In this document: positions 48,681-59,999 of the stretch, piece after piece
How the letters are laid out: each line of letters begins with the position of its first letter
Numbering within the stretch: position 1 is the stretch's first letter
Assembly: GCA_023213395.1 (NCBI GenBank)
Contig: CM041465.1
Location: 94,557,741 to 94,621,740 of the forward strand
Direction of reading: 5' to 3'
Origin: Cycas panzhihuaensis
Lineage: Eukaryota > Cycadophyta
Length of the DNA: 64,000 bases
Notes under the pieces: model-generated
Told to the model about the DNA's origin: nothing
The model's input: the letters and a program-made list of their open reading frames with translations, nothing else
Databases searched by the model: none
Program-made: the position numbers and the translations under genes

Positions 48681-48920
48681 CAAGGTCATTAGGGTTGGGC
48701 GAATGCTCTCTGATGAGATTAGGGAATATTCCCTTCTGCTCCGTGAATTTCGAGACATTTTCGCGTGGGATTATGCTGACATGAAGGGAATCGACTCCTC
48801 GATTGTCACCCATAACCTCACCACCCTTCCCGGCGCCCACCACAGGCGCCTGAAGCGTCCCTTCACCCAAGCTTTACGCCACCGCCAAGATGGAGGTAGA
48901 AAAGCTTACGCCGAGCTTGA
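48681..48920 (+). pseudogene. Truncated reverse transcriptase N-terminus, element E
   Basis: The frame reads REFRDIFAWDYADMKGID then SSIVTHNLTTLPGAH and LKRPF, the block just before the RT fingers in Tat-like elements (IFAW.Y.DM.GID...V.H.L...P...P..Q..R). In the +1 frame YATAKMEVEKL matches the I..EV.KLL helix. The RT then stops: no KK.G, CPKD, MPFGL or YxDD motif follows before the integrase end. Equivalent sequence in element I continues through a whole RT. Confidence 0.85.
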
Positions 48921-49083
48921 CTCGAATATCTCCATGACCGTTTGACCAAATTCCAACCCGGTGGGTCGGTCCTTTTGTCATTATCGAATCTCTCGATAAT
49001 GGTGCCTATAGGATAGCCACCACGGAGGGCTCGAATTTGAGAAAGCCGTTAATGGGATGTTCCTTAAGAAGTTTTACGCTTGA
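48921..49083 (+). pseudogene. Integrase C-terminus, element E
   Basis: After the deletion joint the sequence reads RWVGPFVIIESLDNGAYRIA, then TTEGSNLRKP and, after a one-base shift, VNGMFLKKFYA and a stop. This matches the C-terminal end of gypsy integrases (K..GPF.I.....GAY.L....G....PVN...LK.YY). Catalytic core and zinc finger are absent. Confidence 0.85.
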
Positions 49084-49776
49084 CCCTTCTACGATCCTCG
49101 CCTCAACAAAACGAGCCTAAACTACCATCTTAGGTTGTCCCCATTCTTCCCAGCGTGTAGAATGGCTATTTAAGATGGACCCGCTTTGTCTCTCTGGTTC
49201 CGTCAGCGGAACCCGCGTTCCGTATCCTCTTGGGAACCTTGGTCCTCTCGCTGGGCATCTCCCAACCGAGGGACGCTGGGGCATTGCCCCTCTTTCTGTC
49301 TGGCGTTTCCTTCGCATATCCTGTTATGCTCTCCTGCAGACATGTATGCCGCCTCGCTTCCTAACCTCACACCTCCATGTCGTCCAGCTCACGGGCGTGG
49401 GGTGTGTGCCCTAGGTGTGTGGTTATACATGGAAGGAAACGTGTGCATCATACTATAAAATGTTCATAACATGAATCACCTACTACACAACATAACACTC
49501 ACCCCATGCACGTATACATATCAAAATCATGTCATCATACATCCTGGGAAGCCGGTGTCCTTGCAGGGGGGGTACAATCATATGGTCCTATATATGACCC
49601 CCTGGAGGCCCGTGCTTTCCTCTGCCAAACTGTCCATCCATGTTCATCTGCTGTGGCCCCGCCCCTGGGTTACCTCATTGCTAGGTCCTCCTACCCTTGA
49701 CGGCCACCTGTTGCCTGTTTTCTAAGTGTTGCCTTCATCACTGATCATCTGCTTGGATTTTGTGTCACCTATGTCT
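49084..49776 (+). other. Spacer after integrase, element E
   Basis: About 0.7 kb of GC-rich sequence without recognised domain. A short AT-richer patch at 49440-49540. Confidence 0.5.
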
Positions 49777-50201
49777 GTCTACATCTTTACCGACGGCGGA
49801 CCCTGCAGAACCTGATTCATTGCGTGATTCTCATGACCCTTCCGGGTTATGATCTCCTCCGCCTGGGATCTTCCTCCCGAGGCTACCAACAATGAAGCCG
49901 AGTATACAGCTGTCATCGAAGCCCTTACCGATGCCCTTCGTTTCCATCACGGACCCATTGTTTTGCTCTGCGACTCTCAAGTTGTGGTGTCTCATCTCAC
50001 CCAGTCTCAAGTGCGATGCCCTCACTGAGGACTCTTGCTTCCGCCGGATCCCTCCCGGCCCGCTTTCTCTTGTTGATATCCAAGATATCCTCGGGCTCTC
50101 TCAATGCCGAGGCGATAGCCTTGTTCGCCTCATCCTTGAGCCACTGCCTCGCCTCACCGTCCCCGAGTCTTGCTTGGCCTTCCGCCGCCCAAGCCTCGTA
50201 G
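49777..50201 (+). pseudogene. RNase H-like (second RNase H, aRNH type) domain downstream of integrase, element E
   Basis: VYIFTDGG (49777-49800) begins the domain. TNNEAEYTAVIEALTDAL and LLCDSQVVVSHLTQ follow. The three expected acidic residues, Asp (49792), Glu (49894) and Asp (49972), lie in one frame at spacings of 34 and 26 codons, as in type I RNase H. TNNEAEY is the signature of the second RNase H of Tat-clade elements. A possible final block SLNAEAIALFASS (about 50105-50145, another frame) resembles the N.EADALA end. Stops lie between the first Asp and the Glu. It would remove RNA from the hybrid during reverse transcription. Its position 3' of integrase is unusual. Confidence 0.78.
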
Positions 50202-50539
50202 TTGGTCGCTCCGCGCGATTTGCTCGCACCTCCAAATCGGGTTGCTAACGAGGTAAAACTATGGTACCCACCATTTGTTCCCCATGTGGTCTGCATGCTC
50301 CTTTGCATTCATTGTGGTGGGGCAGCCCCTGCTGTCTCTTTCTCCCTCGGTTTCGTGTGGCTCATGGCACCCTATGTTGTCTCCACCGCTTCAGTATCCA
50401 CGCGTTCGCCCACGACACTCGCAAGACCCTTGCCTCACCGATCCGATCTTGATTGATATATCTATATACACATGTACAGCGGTTGTGTTGCCAAGATTCG
50501 CCATCGCATCGCTTCCGAGCGGCGAGGCTCACGCCATAA
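50202..50539 (+). other. 3' region of element E before the LTR
   Basis: No domain recognised and no clear polypurine tract just before the LTR at 50540. A minus-strand frame of 103 codons (49997-50308) overlaps it and is probably chance. Confidence 0.45.
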
Positions 50540-53073
50540 GTGTTTCCGGCCCGGAATGGATACTGAATCACCGACTCGTAAGCGGTATGTCTCTAGCATT
50601 ATCATCACTTTTGTGTCTTGATTATGCCTTACATATTTGCATGCGTATGACTTTGTGGGCGGCCCGGTCGTCGTCCACACCTATGTTTAGCCTATGACGA
50701 CTATAGCAGGGGCACACTCTTAGCGAGTGTGGCACCCTGGTGACCGTATTACTTCCGCATCCGCCTCCTCTCTCCGGATCCACCGGGTTTGCGCCACCTC
50801 CACCCGTGTGATGTCTCATCGTCGCTTGGTTAGCTTGCCACCTCATTTGGGGGCCTATTTACGCTCCAGTGGGCCGTTTCTTGGCTTGTTTGCTCCGGGT
50901 GGGTGTTTTAGTTGTCCTTTAGCCTTTTCTACCGCTTGCCCCTCACCCAGGTTGGCGGCCCCATTTGTGTCTCTGGTGCATACTGCCAGTAATCTTCATG
51001 CATCGCGTGATCTTGTGATCACTGAATTTTCAGCAGATCATTGGAATATTCGCAGATCGCTTAAAATTTCCGTGGCACGACTGTCTCTGTTGTTTTTAAA
51101 ATCCGAGTGGCAATTTCGCATTTATTGAAACCGCCACGTGGTTCGCCTTTTTCCCTTCCAGCCGTGCCCTATTCGCGTACTTTAGGGTTTTGCTTTAGTA
51201 CTTAAGCATCTTTTGGGACTTTTTTTGGATCTTCTTTTTTACTCACTCTTGGAAGGGACTCTCAAGAAAACTCTCTCCTGCTCTGCTCTGCTTTCAGGAC
51301 CTGCACTCTTCATACAGCGCCCAGCTCTCCTTCGGCTTGGTTGAGACATTCTCTCAACCCCTCAAGCGCCTTGGAGAGGGCTCCTTTGAAGCGGTTTCCA
51401 GCCGGTCTCTATCCAGGCAGTCCATGAGCCCTACGTTTGCAGGTGTTCTCCATCATACTTCGTAGCAGGGCCTCAAACCTGCTCTACTCCAGATATGGTG
51501 CTTTTTCCAGCCCTCCTTCATTGTCCTTTGGCTGAGGCAAGCCCCTTGCCTCTTCCTCCCAGGTACTCTTTACTTTTTGTTAAGTTCTTTGCGATATTCT
51601 TGCTCCAACTCATTTGTTCATGTTTGTTGCTTGAAGTTTGATCCTCTTTCCTTTGTGAGGACATTGTTCCACTTTCTCGCCTCTTGCTGCGTTTGTCCAA
51701 AGCGGCGTGAGGGGTTGCATAGTCTTTGGGAGAGGAGCTGGGTGGATTAGACCACCTTCCACGCTCCAAGTGGCTCCAAGCCCTCCAAAGCTTCCTCTCG
51801 CCTCATGTTGCTCTTGGCCATCTAAACAAGGGTTTAGAGACTAGAGACTTTGCCCAAACCCGGCCACGCCACGAGTTGCGGCCACTGATTTGGGACCCCT
51901 TGCTCAGTTTGGGAATCATTCGTAGTTCTCAACTACCATTCGTGGCTTTGCCTTTTGCTCCCGGTTACGGTTTGCTCCCGTAGCATCCGGTTCCCGTGGG
52001 TGTCTTTGGGTCTTTCTTGCCCCTTTTTGCTACTATTTTCTAGCCTTGAGTCTTGACTTCCTCCTCGCTTCCCGTGGCTCTTGGGGAGAGGTTTGGGCAC
52101 CATTTGCGGTGAGGCCACCCGAGGCTTACCTTGTTGTCCCACTTTATTTAGAGTATTTTTCCCTTGATTTCCTCCTCGTTGGACTAACATTGATGCATGC
52201 CTATTTGGATTCGACTTATGTTGATATATATATATTGTTAGACCTTGTGCGTTGCATGTTAGTACCCTCCTGAGGAGGAGGAAGATCTTGTCGCTTAGGT
52301 ATTTGAGACGGAGAACGTTACGCTTGATTTCTCTATCGGTGAGCGCCTCTTGCATGTGTTACAACTTACGTTATCTCATTTCCTAGTTAGCTTCCTTCTT
52401 TCTTACGGTATTGCACTTATTTTCCGGGAAGGTAAGGAAGCCCTCGCTTACTCCGCCACTCGCCTCACATCCCAGATGCGTTCGTGAGCGGTTGGGTACT
52501 CCTCGTGCGGGCTACATCACCTCGCACGCCCTTGGCCTAGGTACACATTTCCTCCTCTTGCGTACTCTTGTTCTTTTCCTTTTTCTTCCTTAGTAATTAA
52601 GACATTGAAGATTAAAAGGAAAATTACCTTGTGTTTATTTGTTACGTATTTACTTCATTTGCATGCACCCCTTACTGTCCGTAGGAAAGGTTGTAGGAGC
52701 CTTCTTGATCCCTACTTTTCCTTCCTTCCCTAACCGACGAGCACCTCGCCTCCCGCGTCGTTCGTGTCCCCTGCTAGGTTGTGTGTAGGGTTGCTTTTGG
52801 CCCATCCCTCCCAGGTCCCTTCTCTCTCCTTCCGCCACCCAAGGGTGGGAGGGTCCTGCCGCCAACTCGGGTCATCTTACGTACCTTCGCCTCTTTATCC
52901 AAGGTGGTGAAGGGTCACCCAAGAGTAGCCATACTCCATTGCGGATCCCGAACTCAAGGCCTCCCACAAGACGGGCGCCTGCGTGTAGTTGCTTGCCTTG
53001 TAGGTTCCACTTCCTACCGCTTCGTCACCATCTCTCCCCGCCTTATCACCGGTTATCCCGTAGCAAAGGCCCA
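50540..53073 (+). repeat. 3' LTR of element E
   Basis: Starts TGTTTCCGGCCCGGAATGG and ends GCAAAGGCCCA, followed by CATAT. About 27 bases longer than its partner through many small indels. Confidence 0.9.
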
Positions 53074-53300
53074 CATATCAAAAGGAGATGAAAGTTATTT
53101 TGTATACATTGGATAAATGGTGCTAATGCTTCCTTTGCTCCAAGTTTACTATTCTAACCAATAATCATAGCCTTCACTATCTTCTTGACTAGTCAATCCT
53201 ATTTGAGGAATAAGTTAAGTGGATTAATTGACTATAGGTATTCTATTTTATCATAACATATAAGAAGGGCAAGGGCAACCTTATTTCTATTGCTCTCTCT
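53074..53300 (+). pseudogene. RNase H 3' half, gypsy D
   Basis: Resumes after the insertion with TYQKEMKVILYTLDKW, TILTNNHSLHYLLD, VKWIN and VFYFIITYKKGKGN. This fits Y...EKE.LA...AL..W, TDH.SL.YL, RW...L..F.F.I.Y..GK.N. Joined to 42040-42263 it forms one continuous RNase H, confirming the insertion point. Confidence 0.87.
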
Positions 53301-53689
53301 TGAATTCCCCTTAAACCTACCATTCGTGCTATCTAATGGCCTCAACCCACTTGGCTAGTTATGTCGGCTACTATCAACCATCCTAACATTATTACACCCA
53401 ATGGACTATAAAAGTCCATACTAAAAAAAAATTGGTCTTTACATAACAATCATATATTCTATAAAAAGCATATCTTCACTCATCCTACATCCTCTTTCAT
53501 TTCTTATATCCTCTTTGAATGCCATTCCACCCCTTAAGAGGTCACTTTAGATTTAATAAAACCCATTATTATGTTTGCACTAATTTTCACTAACTGTGTA
53601 TGAAATCTGACACATGCTAATATAACAAACCTAAGATAATTACTTAGACAGAACTCCTCTAACACTTACATATTCCCTAAGGTAAATAG

Positions 53690-54480
53690 TAATACATTGC
53701 CATGGATTTCCTCATTAACCTTCTATCATCTATTAAATTTAACTCTATCCTTATTATCATCGATAGGTTAACTAAGTATACTTACTTCTTAGTTTACACC
53801 TCCTATAAAGCCCATCACCTTATTGACTTATACATCCAATAGATTTTCCATTCTTATGGATTTCCTTCCATCATAGTTTATGACTAGGACCCCAAGTTTA
53901 CTAGTTTATTTTGGCAAGAACTCTTTTGCACCTCAAGAACCTCCTTTAATATGAATTCAACATATCACCTATAGACTAATGGTCTATCAAAGGTTCTCAA
54001 TAAAACATTAGAAACCTACTTACATTATTTTACTTCAAAACACTAAAGTAAATGGACCTCTTAGTTAGCCCTCATTAAACACTAGTACAACTTCTCTTAT
54101 CACTCTACTATTAGTATGGCCCCATTCATGGTCCTTTATGGTTATCCACTACCATTCTACCATACCTTTACCACTAAACTACACATGATTGCCCTCTAGT
54201 AAAAAATCCAAGACATGGACCAAATTCTCCACACTCTTAAGAAGAAATTATCCATCGCCCAAAACTATATAGAATAACTCATTGATCACCACCATTTTGA
54301 TCATTCAATTACAATTTGTGACCTTATATTTTTTCATATCCAATAATATGAATAACAATTTCTAAAGAAAATAAAAGTCATAAGTTAATCCCTTGCTATT
54401 ATAGTCTATACAAAACCCTCCAACATATTACTTAAGTTGCTTATGCCCTCGAACTCGATCCCTAACACCAAAATTTATAA
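53690..54480 (+). pseudogene. Integrase, gypsy D
   Basis: The plus strand reads DFITDLPPSIKFNSILIIID then RLTKYTYFLVYT (first Asp), FHSYGFPSIIVYD.DPKFTS and LFWQEL (second Asp), TNGLSKVLNKTLETYLHYF (QTDGQ.E..N..LE.YLR, with the catalytic Glu), and MAPFMVLYGYPLPF. This is the Ty3/gypsy integrase core with the D, D, E residues still recognisable and several stops. The C-terminal part after 54300 is poorly readable. Confidence 0.88.
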
Positions 54481-54734
54481 TTTTTCCCATATTTCTTACC
54501 TAAAAAGCACCTTGGTAAAGCTACTAACCTCAAAATTGTCCTTCCTATAAAGAGAAAGTCCTCACTACTCCTCTTGATTATATCTTAATTAGCCTTCAAC
54601 ACTCCCTCCACAATAGGATCATCTCTAAGTAACTTATATAGTGGGTTAATTATGAATTGAAAGAAGTAACATGGGAATCAATATAATTTATTATTTAGCA
54701 TCTACATCTTTCTATCTTTACAGACTCAATATCT

Positions 54735-54748
54735 TAAGGGAGAGGACT
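54735..54748 (+). promoter_or_regulatory. Polypurine tract, gypsy D
   Basis: TAAGGGAGAGGACT immediately before the 3' LTR. Confidence 0.75.
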
Positions 54749-55144
54749 TGTTACATAGCTACTATTGATAGTGAGACCATATTACTAATACATGTGACTT
54801 AGGGGACTTGATTATTAATACTAGCCATTAACATTTATATGTGAGCTACTTACTTCTAGAAATGGAATATATGCAACTGACACCCACTAATGGAATTCGT
54901 GAATGAGGCCTTCATTATCTTTATAAGGGCCCATCAAATGTAGAGTAACCATTATTAGATATATATATATATATATATGAGATCTTATTTTTGGTATGCT
55001 ACGGTACTACTTTCGTGATCTTACCCTATAATTTATCCTCTTTTTGTCAATAAAGTTGATTTGTTGTAGTGTTATTTATGGTATTATTCCCTTTATGCTC
55101 TCTTAGTCAAATATTTGTGGTGATAATTGGGCAAATATGTCTTA
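54749..55144 (+). repeat. 3' LTR of gypsy D
   Basis: From TGTTACATAGCTACTATTG to ATGTCTTA (CA to TA). It carries an (AT)n run at about 54959-54978 not present in the left LTR. Confidence 0.87.
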
Positions 55145-55802
55145 AAATATTTTATGTAAGTGTAGGTTTTAAGAGGAGAACATTATAAGAAAAGCTAAAT
55201 AGCAACCAATCAATTTTGAAGGGGTTAGACTAGCTTTCTAAGTCTAATTTTCATAAGGATGTTGAAAGGGATATGTTTGAATCCAACGATGATTATTTTA
55301 TTAATTTTTTATGGTTGAATAAGTACGAAACTTATATTGAGTAGTGAAAATCATATACTTTATTTTTAAAAATTTTGCATTAAAAAAATTTTAAAAATTG
55401 AGTTAGAGATTGGTGGTATCTGATCCCAAAATAGAGCTTAATTGGTGAAGAAGTCAATTATCAACCTTTTCTCCTTGAGATCCTGGGAGTTAGTGTAGAA
55501 ATCTCAATAACATCAAAACAACAATGAGCCCATAAAAGGAAATTCTACACCAAATCATTTATTCTTGACATTGCTCCAAAAGTATGAGGAGTAGTACTTT
55601 TATTAAACTATGAAAATCTCCATTTAATGGTGGAGAAATCAACTAGTAAAAGAATGGTTAATTTACAAGGAATAAATGATACAATTATACCATAAGGGGG
55701 ACTCCAACCCATAATATGGCTCAATTTATATAAAGAAACCAAAATTTCATGTTTAACAAGTGGCAATCATGTAAGTATAACCACTAACCACCAGAATGCA
55801 TG

Positions 55803-56199
55803 TTGTCCAAGTGGCCTTCATGTAATTCTTAAAAGTTGTAGCTTGTAACTAACCTTAACAGACACCAATTTAACTCAAATTTGGTACACATATAGGAACA
55901 CATGTCCCCTCCACTTCCTCAAAATTTTATCTCATTTGGATGTCATTTGGCTACATTTTTATTCATTTAATTATAATATGCATTTGCTATTTTTCTATTG
56001 TCCAAGTGGCCTTCATGTAATTCTTAAAAGTTGTGGCTTGTAACTGACCTTAATGGACTCCAATTTGGCTAAAATTTGGTACACTTATAGGAACAATGTA
56101 TCCTCCACTTCCTCAAAATTTTAGCTCATTTAGATATCATTTGTCTACATTTTTTATTCATTTAATGATAATATGTATTTGCTATTTTCTACTAGTTGT
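55803..56199. repeat. Tandem repeat, unit 195 bp, two copies and a weak third
   Basis: Copies begin TTGTCCAAGTGGCCTTCATG at 55803 and 55998 and stay alignable to TTTGCTATTTT. A third, strongly diverged copy (TTTTGTACACATGTAG, GATACCATTTGGCCA) seems to run to about 56375. Confidence 0.9.
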
Positions 56200-57783
56200 G
56201 GGATTAATTTTATGCAAAACAAGGCTTGAACTCTAATCAAATGATATTTTCTAAACCCCACCTTTTGTACACATGTAGTGGGATGTGTCTTCTACCATTA
56301 CAGAAAATGTCATATAATTTTGATACCATTTGGCCATATCTCTTTTAGTTATTCCAATGCATAGCATTTTTCGCATCTTGTAAACATATGGTAGATCCTC
56401 CTGGATCAGTATCTTACCAGACATATAGGAAGAATTTTATGAAATTTTCACTATTCAAAAGTGGGGATATTTTTATTTTGATAAGAAAACTAAATATTTA
56501 ATTTTAAATTTTTTTGTGAGAAAGAAATTTATTTTTTTGAGATAATTATCCTAGAAAGCTTAAGTATGTTATCTTAGGATTATTAAGATGAGGAAACATG
56601 GATTGAATGATAATTTTCATTTCTAAAATATATTTACTATTTCTCATAAAGTGGTGACTTTTTACACATTATTATAGTTTGGTAAATAAGGTAAAATAGG
56701 TTGTTGATAATCTTCTTTCTTGTGTATAGATCATCCTTGAAGCTATACTCTATATGGGACTATCTATTATGGATCGTATCTCTAGGTTGATCACCTTTAG
56801 CTTGTGTAAGGTGCTTGATTTGGTAGGTGTCATGAATATGTGTGTAATCTATTATTTTAATCTCATAAGACTATTTTATTATGATAATATTATTGGGTGA
56901 CAGAGTGTGAGTGTTTGAGACTTGGCCTACTTATATTTTGATAGGAACTAATTTCATAAGGTATTCTACTTTTATATTTGTATGAAAAAAATTTGAGTGA
57001 TGGCATAAATCACTAGTTAAGTTAACACCCTATTATATGTAGATTCATTGTATGAGAAAACACATTATATAGATCCATTAGTTGAGACAACGTATGGTTG
57101 TTCCCTTTCCTTTAAGATTATTATAATTAGGAGGATATGTGTTTATTCTCCTTTACTAGTATCAAATTATTATTGTACATGAGTGATTCTTATTTACCAC
57201 AACCTAGGAAGTCCACAATAATCTCATCAATAGGTAAGTGAAGCTATATACCTCTTGTCTTTTTATTTCATTCTATTTTAGTTTAGTTTTTGAATTTTAT
57301 AAGCATGTATTAATGTTTGTTTGTTGTTTTGGTAGATGGCTATGTTTGCACTAAGTTGATAATGATTTGATCATGGTCAATGGCTAAAAATGTTATTCAC
57401 CTAAGCTCAATGGATTATAGAAAGACTTTCAAGTATCTTTGCAAACACTTCTTGCCTTCTTCTTTCTATGTTTGTAATGTTTTCCTATAAATCTCACTTT
57501 TTTGGATGCTTTTATCTTCAAAACAACATTTTTTTCTATGCATTTTCCTTTATCCCACTATGATTTTTATTTATCCAACCCTTACTTTTGTCTATCTTAC
57601 TTTAATTCCTACTTATGGGATTTTAGTAGTACCACAAAGTTCACCATGGTACTATAGAGTTTTAAACTTTATAATACCATTATAAACTTTATGGTACCAA
57701 TATTCTCACATTGAAAGTCTTTTAGCTTGCAGTTAGTTATGTATTTATGGCATCCAATTATGGGCCATGCATTGAATATCATC

Positions 57784-57931
57784 AAAACCATGGGTTACCC
57801 ATGAGTTTCATTAAAACCATGGGCTAATTAGTGCTCTAGAATTAATTGGGACTAAAACTATGTGCCATTTACCCATAATTTTGGTCCACGATTTTTTGGT
57901 AAACCATAGGTATAAAACCATGGGCCTTTCC
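57784..57931. repeat. Cluster of AAACCATGGG words
   Basis: AAACCATGGG occurs at about 57785, 57824 and 57919, with related ACTATGTGCC and AACCATAGGT between, suggesting a degenerate minisatellite. Confidence 0.6.
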
Positions 57932-59029
57932 CCTCTTCTTTACTTATATATACCCCTCTCATTCCATTAAACGGGAGACCCAAATTTATAGTGTTATGTT
58001 GCTATAATGATGTTGAATTTTCTATAAAATTCCATTACCCCTTCACATTAACTTATTGGCTTCTACCTTTGGTTTAGAGATTGGAATTTAATTACTATTA
58101 GAGACCTCTTTGATCAAAGTTGCATGCCATGAACATTCCTCCTTGATTAGGAATTAGGATAACACCCACCCATTATTGCATTCCCTCTCTTTTCCAATTG
58201 CTATTTTATTTCTAAATTTTTAAAATTATTTTAGTACTCTTATTCACTTAGTTTCTTTTGAATACCTTGTATGCTTTACTCTGCTTGCTTGAAGGGAGTG
58301 TCTTGTAAGGAGAAAGAAGGCTAAGTAGCACCTTTAGGGCTCTATTTCTTTTAATCTTATTATTCATTTAAGTTTGTAGTTGATTTTATTCTTATTGGGT
58401 TTTAAAATTTTATTACATGTACTAACATGACTAGTGGAGGAGCACTTTAACTTTTTTTTTTTTTGGTATAGGCTAGAGACTTTGGAGGCAAGTTAGAGAC
58501 CCCTTCTTTCTTCCTCACTCTTTCCACCAATAGATAGTATCTATTGTATAATAAAAGTATTGATTAAATTTTCCTAACATCATTAATAGGTATAAGTTTA
58601 AAAACTTTGTTTAAAATTCATTTTAAAGCATTTAAAGTTATACATAAAAGTTATTTTCGTCATAAGTCAATCTAACAAGTAGAAATGTTGCTAGATTTTC
58701 TATAGAAAATTGTAAATGCATTAATGGTTATAACCTTATTTTTACTCTCTTAATAAATTAAAATCATGAGGCTTTGCATTTTTAAAATATTTATTGAATT
58801 ATTAGGAGTGATACTCTAGGTTTTTTTTCTTCAAACCCTCATCCTATAAATTTCATATTCGAAAGAAAAAAGGTATGAAAATGTATTTTTGGTTTAAAAG
58901 TTTGTTTAAAAGGAAAAAAGAAAAGAGAAGGAGAACATTTACTTATATTCTTATTATACCTACCTATATCTCCCTCCATCTTGCATGTAGTTAGTTCAAT
59001 TTCCAAAGAAAAAAGGGCTTTAAAAACTA

Positions 59030-59030
<1 letters not shown>

Positions 59031-59120
<90 letters not shown>

Positions 59121-59121
59121 A
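59031..59121. repeat. Compound microsatellite (AC)n(AT)n(GATA)n(GA)n
   Basis: About 21 AC units, a short TATATATA, three GATA units and about 14 GA units in direct succession. The minus-strand open frame of alternating Cys-Val over it is an artefact. Confidence 0.97.
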
Positions 59122-59999
59122 ATTTATATTGTCATCCTACATTACATTTTTATTTGCAATTATGCACTTTACAAAGTGCAAAATGGAGTGGAGGTTCATA
59201 TTTGTTATAAATTATTAAATCCATAGGGCCAAAAGACCCTTTTTAGACTAGTTTCTTATTGTTTTTATTTAATTGAAAGAGCATTTAAGCTTTGCTTTTT
59301 AGTTGTATTGATTACTTCTCTTAGGTCTTCCTAAGTTAGGGTTATTCTTTCATCAAAGAGGAAGGACCATTACTTTTTAACCCATATTTCATCTCTAAAT
59401 GAGAGAGGTGGTCTTGTGCCTTTAGGCAAATCAAGTCTGATAATTTGTGCTTCAACTAGTTAATGGTAGGTGCTTATCTCTACTACGTATTCATGTGTGG
59501 TTTGTTGATAGTCAAGTGTACCTTATTCATCCCATTAAGAGTGGTGATCTCTTCTATTTTACCTCTTAGAGCTTAAGATTCATTTAAGTTTTATGCACGT
59601 ACTATCAAGTCATATTACACTCATCGTGAGATAGGTCACTGATATTAATGACTACTCATCATCTTATCTATGGTCAAATACATCTTATAGTCCTAACTCT
59701 TTCAAGCATCTTACTTTAGTCAATCCCTTCTCTATTTCTTAGATCGAGTGTGCCTTTTAGGTTTATCTAGGAGCTAGGTTAGGACAAGTCAATCCTACTT
59801 AGGTGGATTAGCTATATTAGGATATACATATAGAAGTGATTATATTTGGGATGCAATCACCCTATAGATACACTCACACTCTAAGGGCCTTTTCTATTAT
59901 GTGTTGTTTAGTCCTTTTGAGGGTATCTATTGATAGATAGATTGATTCCATCTCTATGCTTTTAATTAGCTAGTAATTTATCCTTTAATATATTTTGAT

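Larger units (their letters stand above)
42264..53073 (+). mobile_element. Element E: GC-rich Tat-like Ty3/gypsy element, internally deleted
   Basis: LTRs of about 2507 and 2534 bp and an exact CATAT duplication (42259-42263, 53074-53078) define it. The interior has gag, protease, the first part of RT, then abruptly the integrase C-terminus, and further on an RNase H-like domain. Most of RT, the first RNase H and the integrase core are missing (joint near 48915-48945). It is GC- and CpG-rich while all neighbours are AT-rich, fitting a young insertion. Gag matches elements I and F. I see no clear primer site or purine tract. Many small frameshifts break the coding parts. Confidence 0.93.
37998..55144 (+). 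mobile_element. Gypsy D: old Ty3/gypsy element interrupted by element E
   Basis: LTRs (382 and 396 bp), an initiator-Met-like primer site and a polypurine tract bound an interior with gag, protease, RT, RNase H and integrase in the Ty3/gypsy order. Without element E it is about 6.3 kb. Flanks GAACA and AAATA differ only by two transitions, a likely decayed duplication. The LTRs are clearly more divergent than those of copia A or B, and the right one gained an (AT)n run. Integrase directly follows RNase H and no second RNase H is seen. All parts are heavily mutated. Confidence 0.9.
55145..59030. other. AT-rich DNA without recognised genes
   Basis: No domain or LTR pair seen. Contains the 195-bp tandem repeat and the AAACCATGGG cluster listed separately. 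The right part may include the decayed LTR of element F, not provable here. Confidence 0.45.

Noticed and set aside
48075-48758. 227-codon minus-strand open frame, the longest in the window
   Set aside because: It is antisense to the pol spacer of element E, where high GC makes stops rare. Composition is Arg/Ser/Glu-rich without known motif. Overlapping long frames exist on both strands in all parts of E.
58839-59075. Open frame beginning with alternating Met-Cys-Val residues
   Set aside because: Direct translation of the (AC)n microsatellite.
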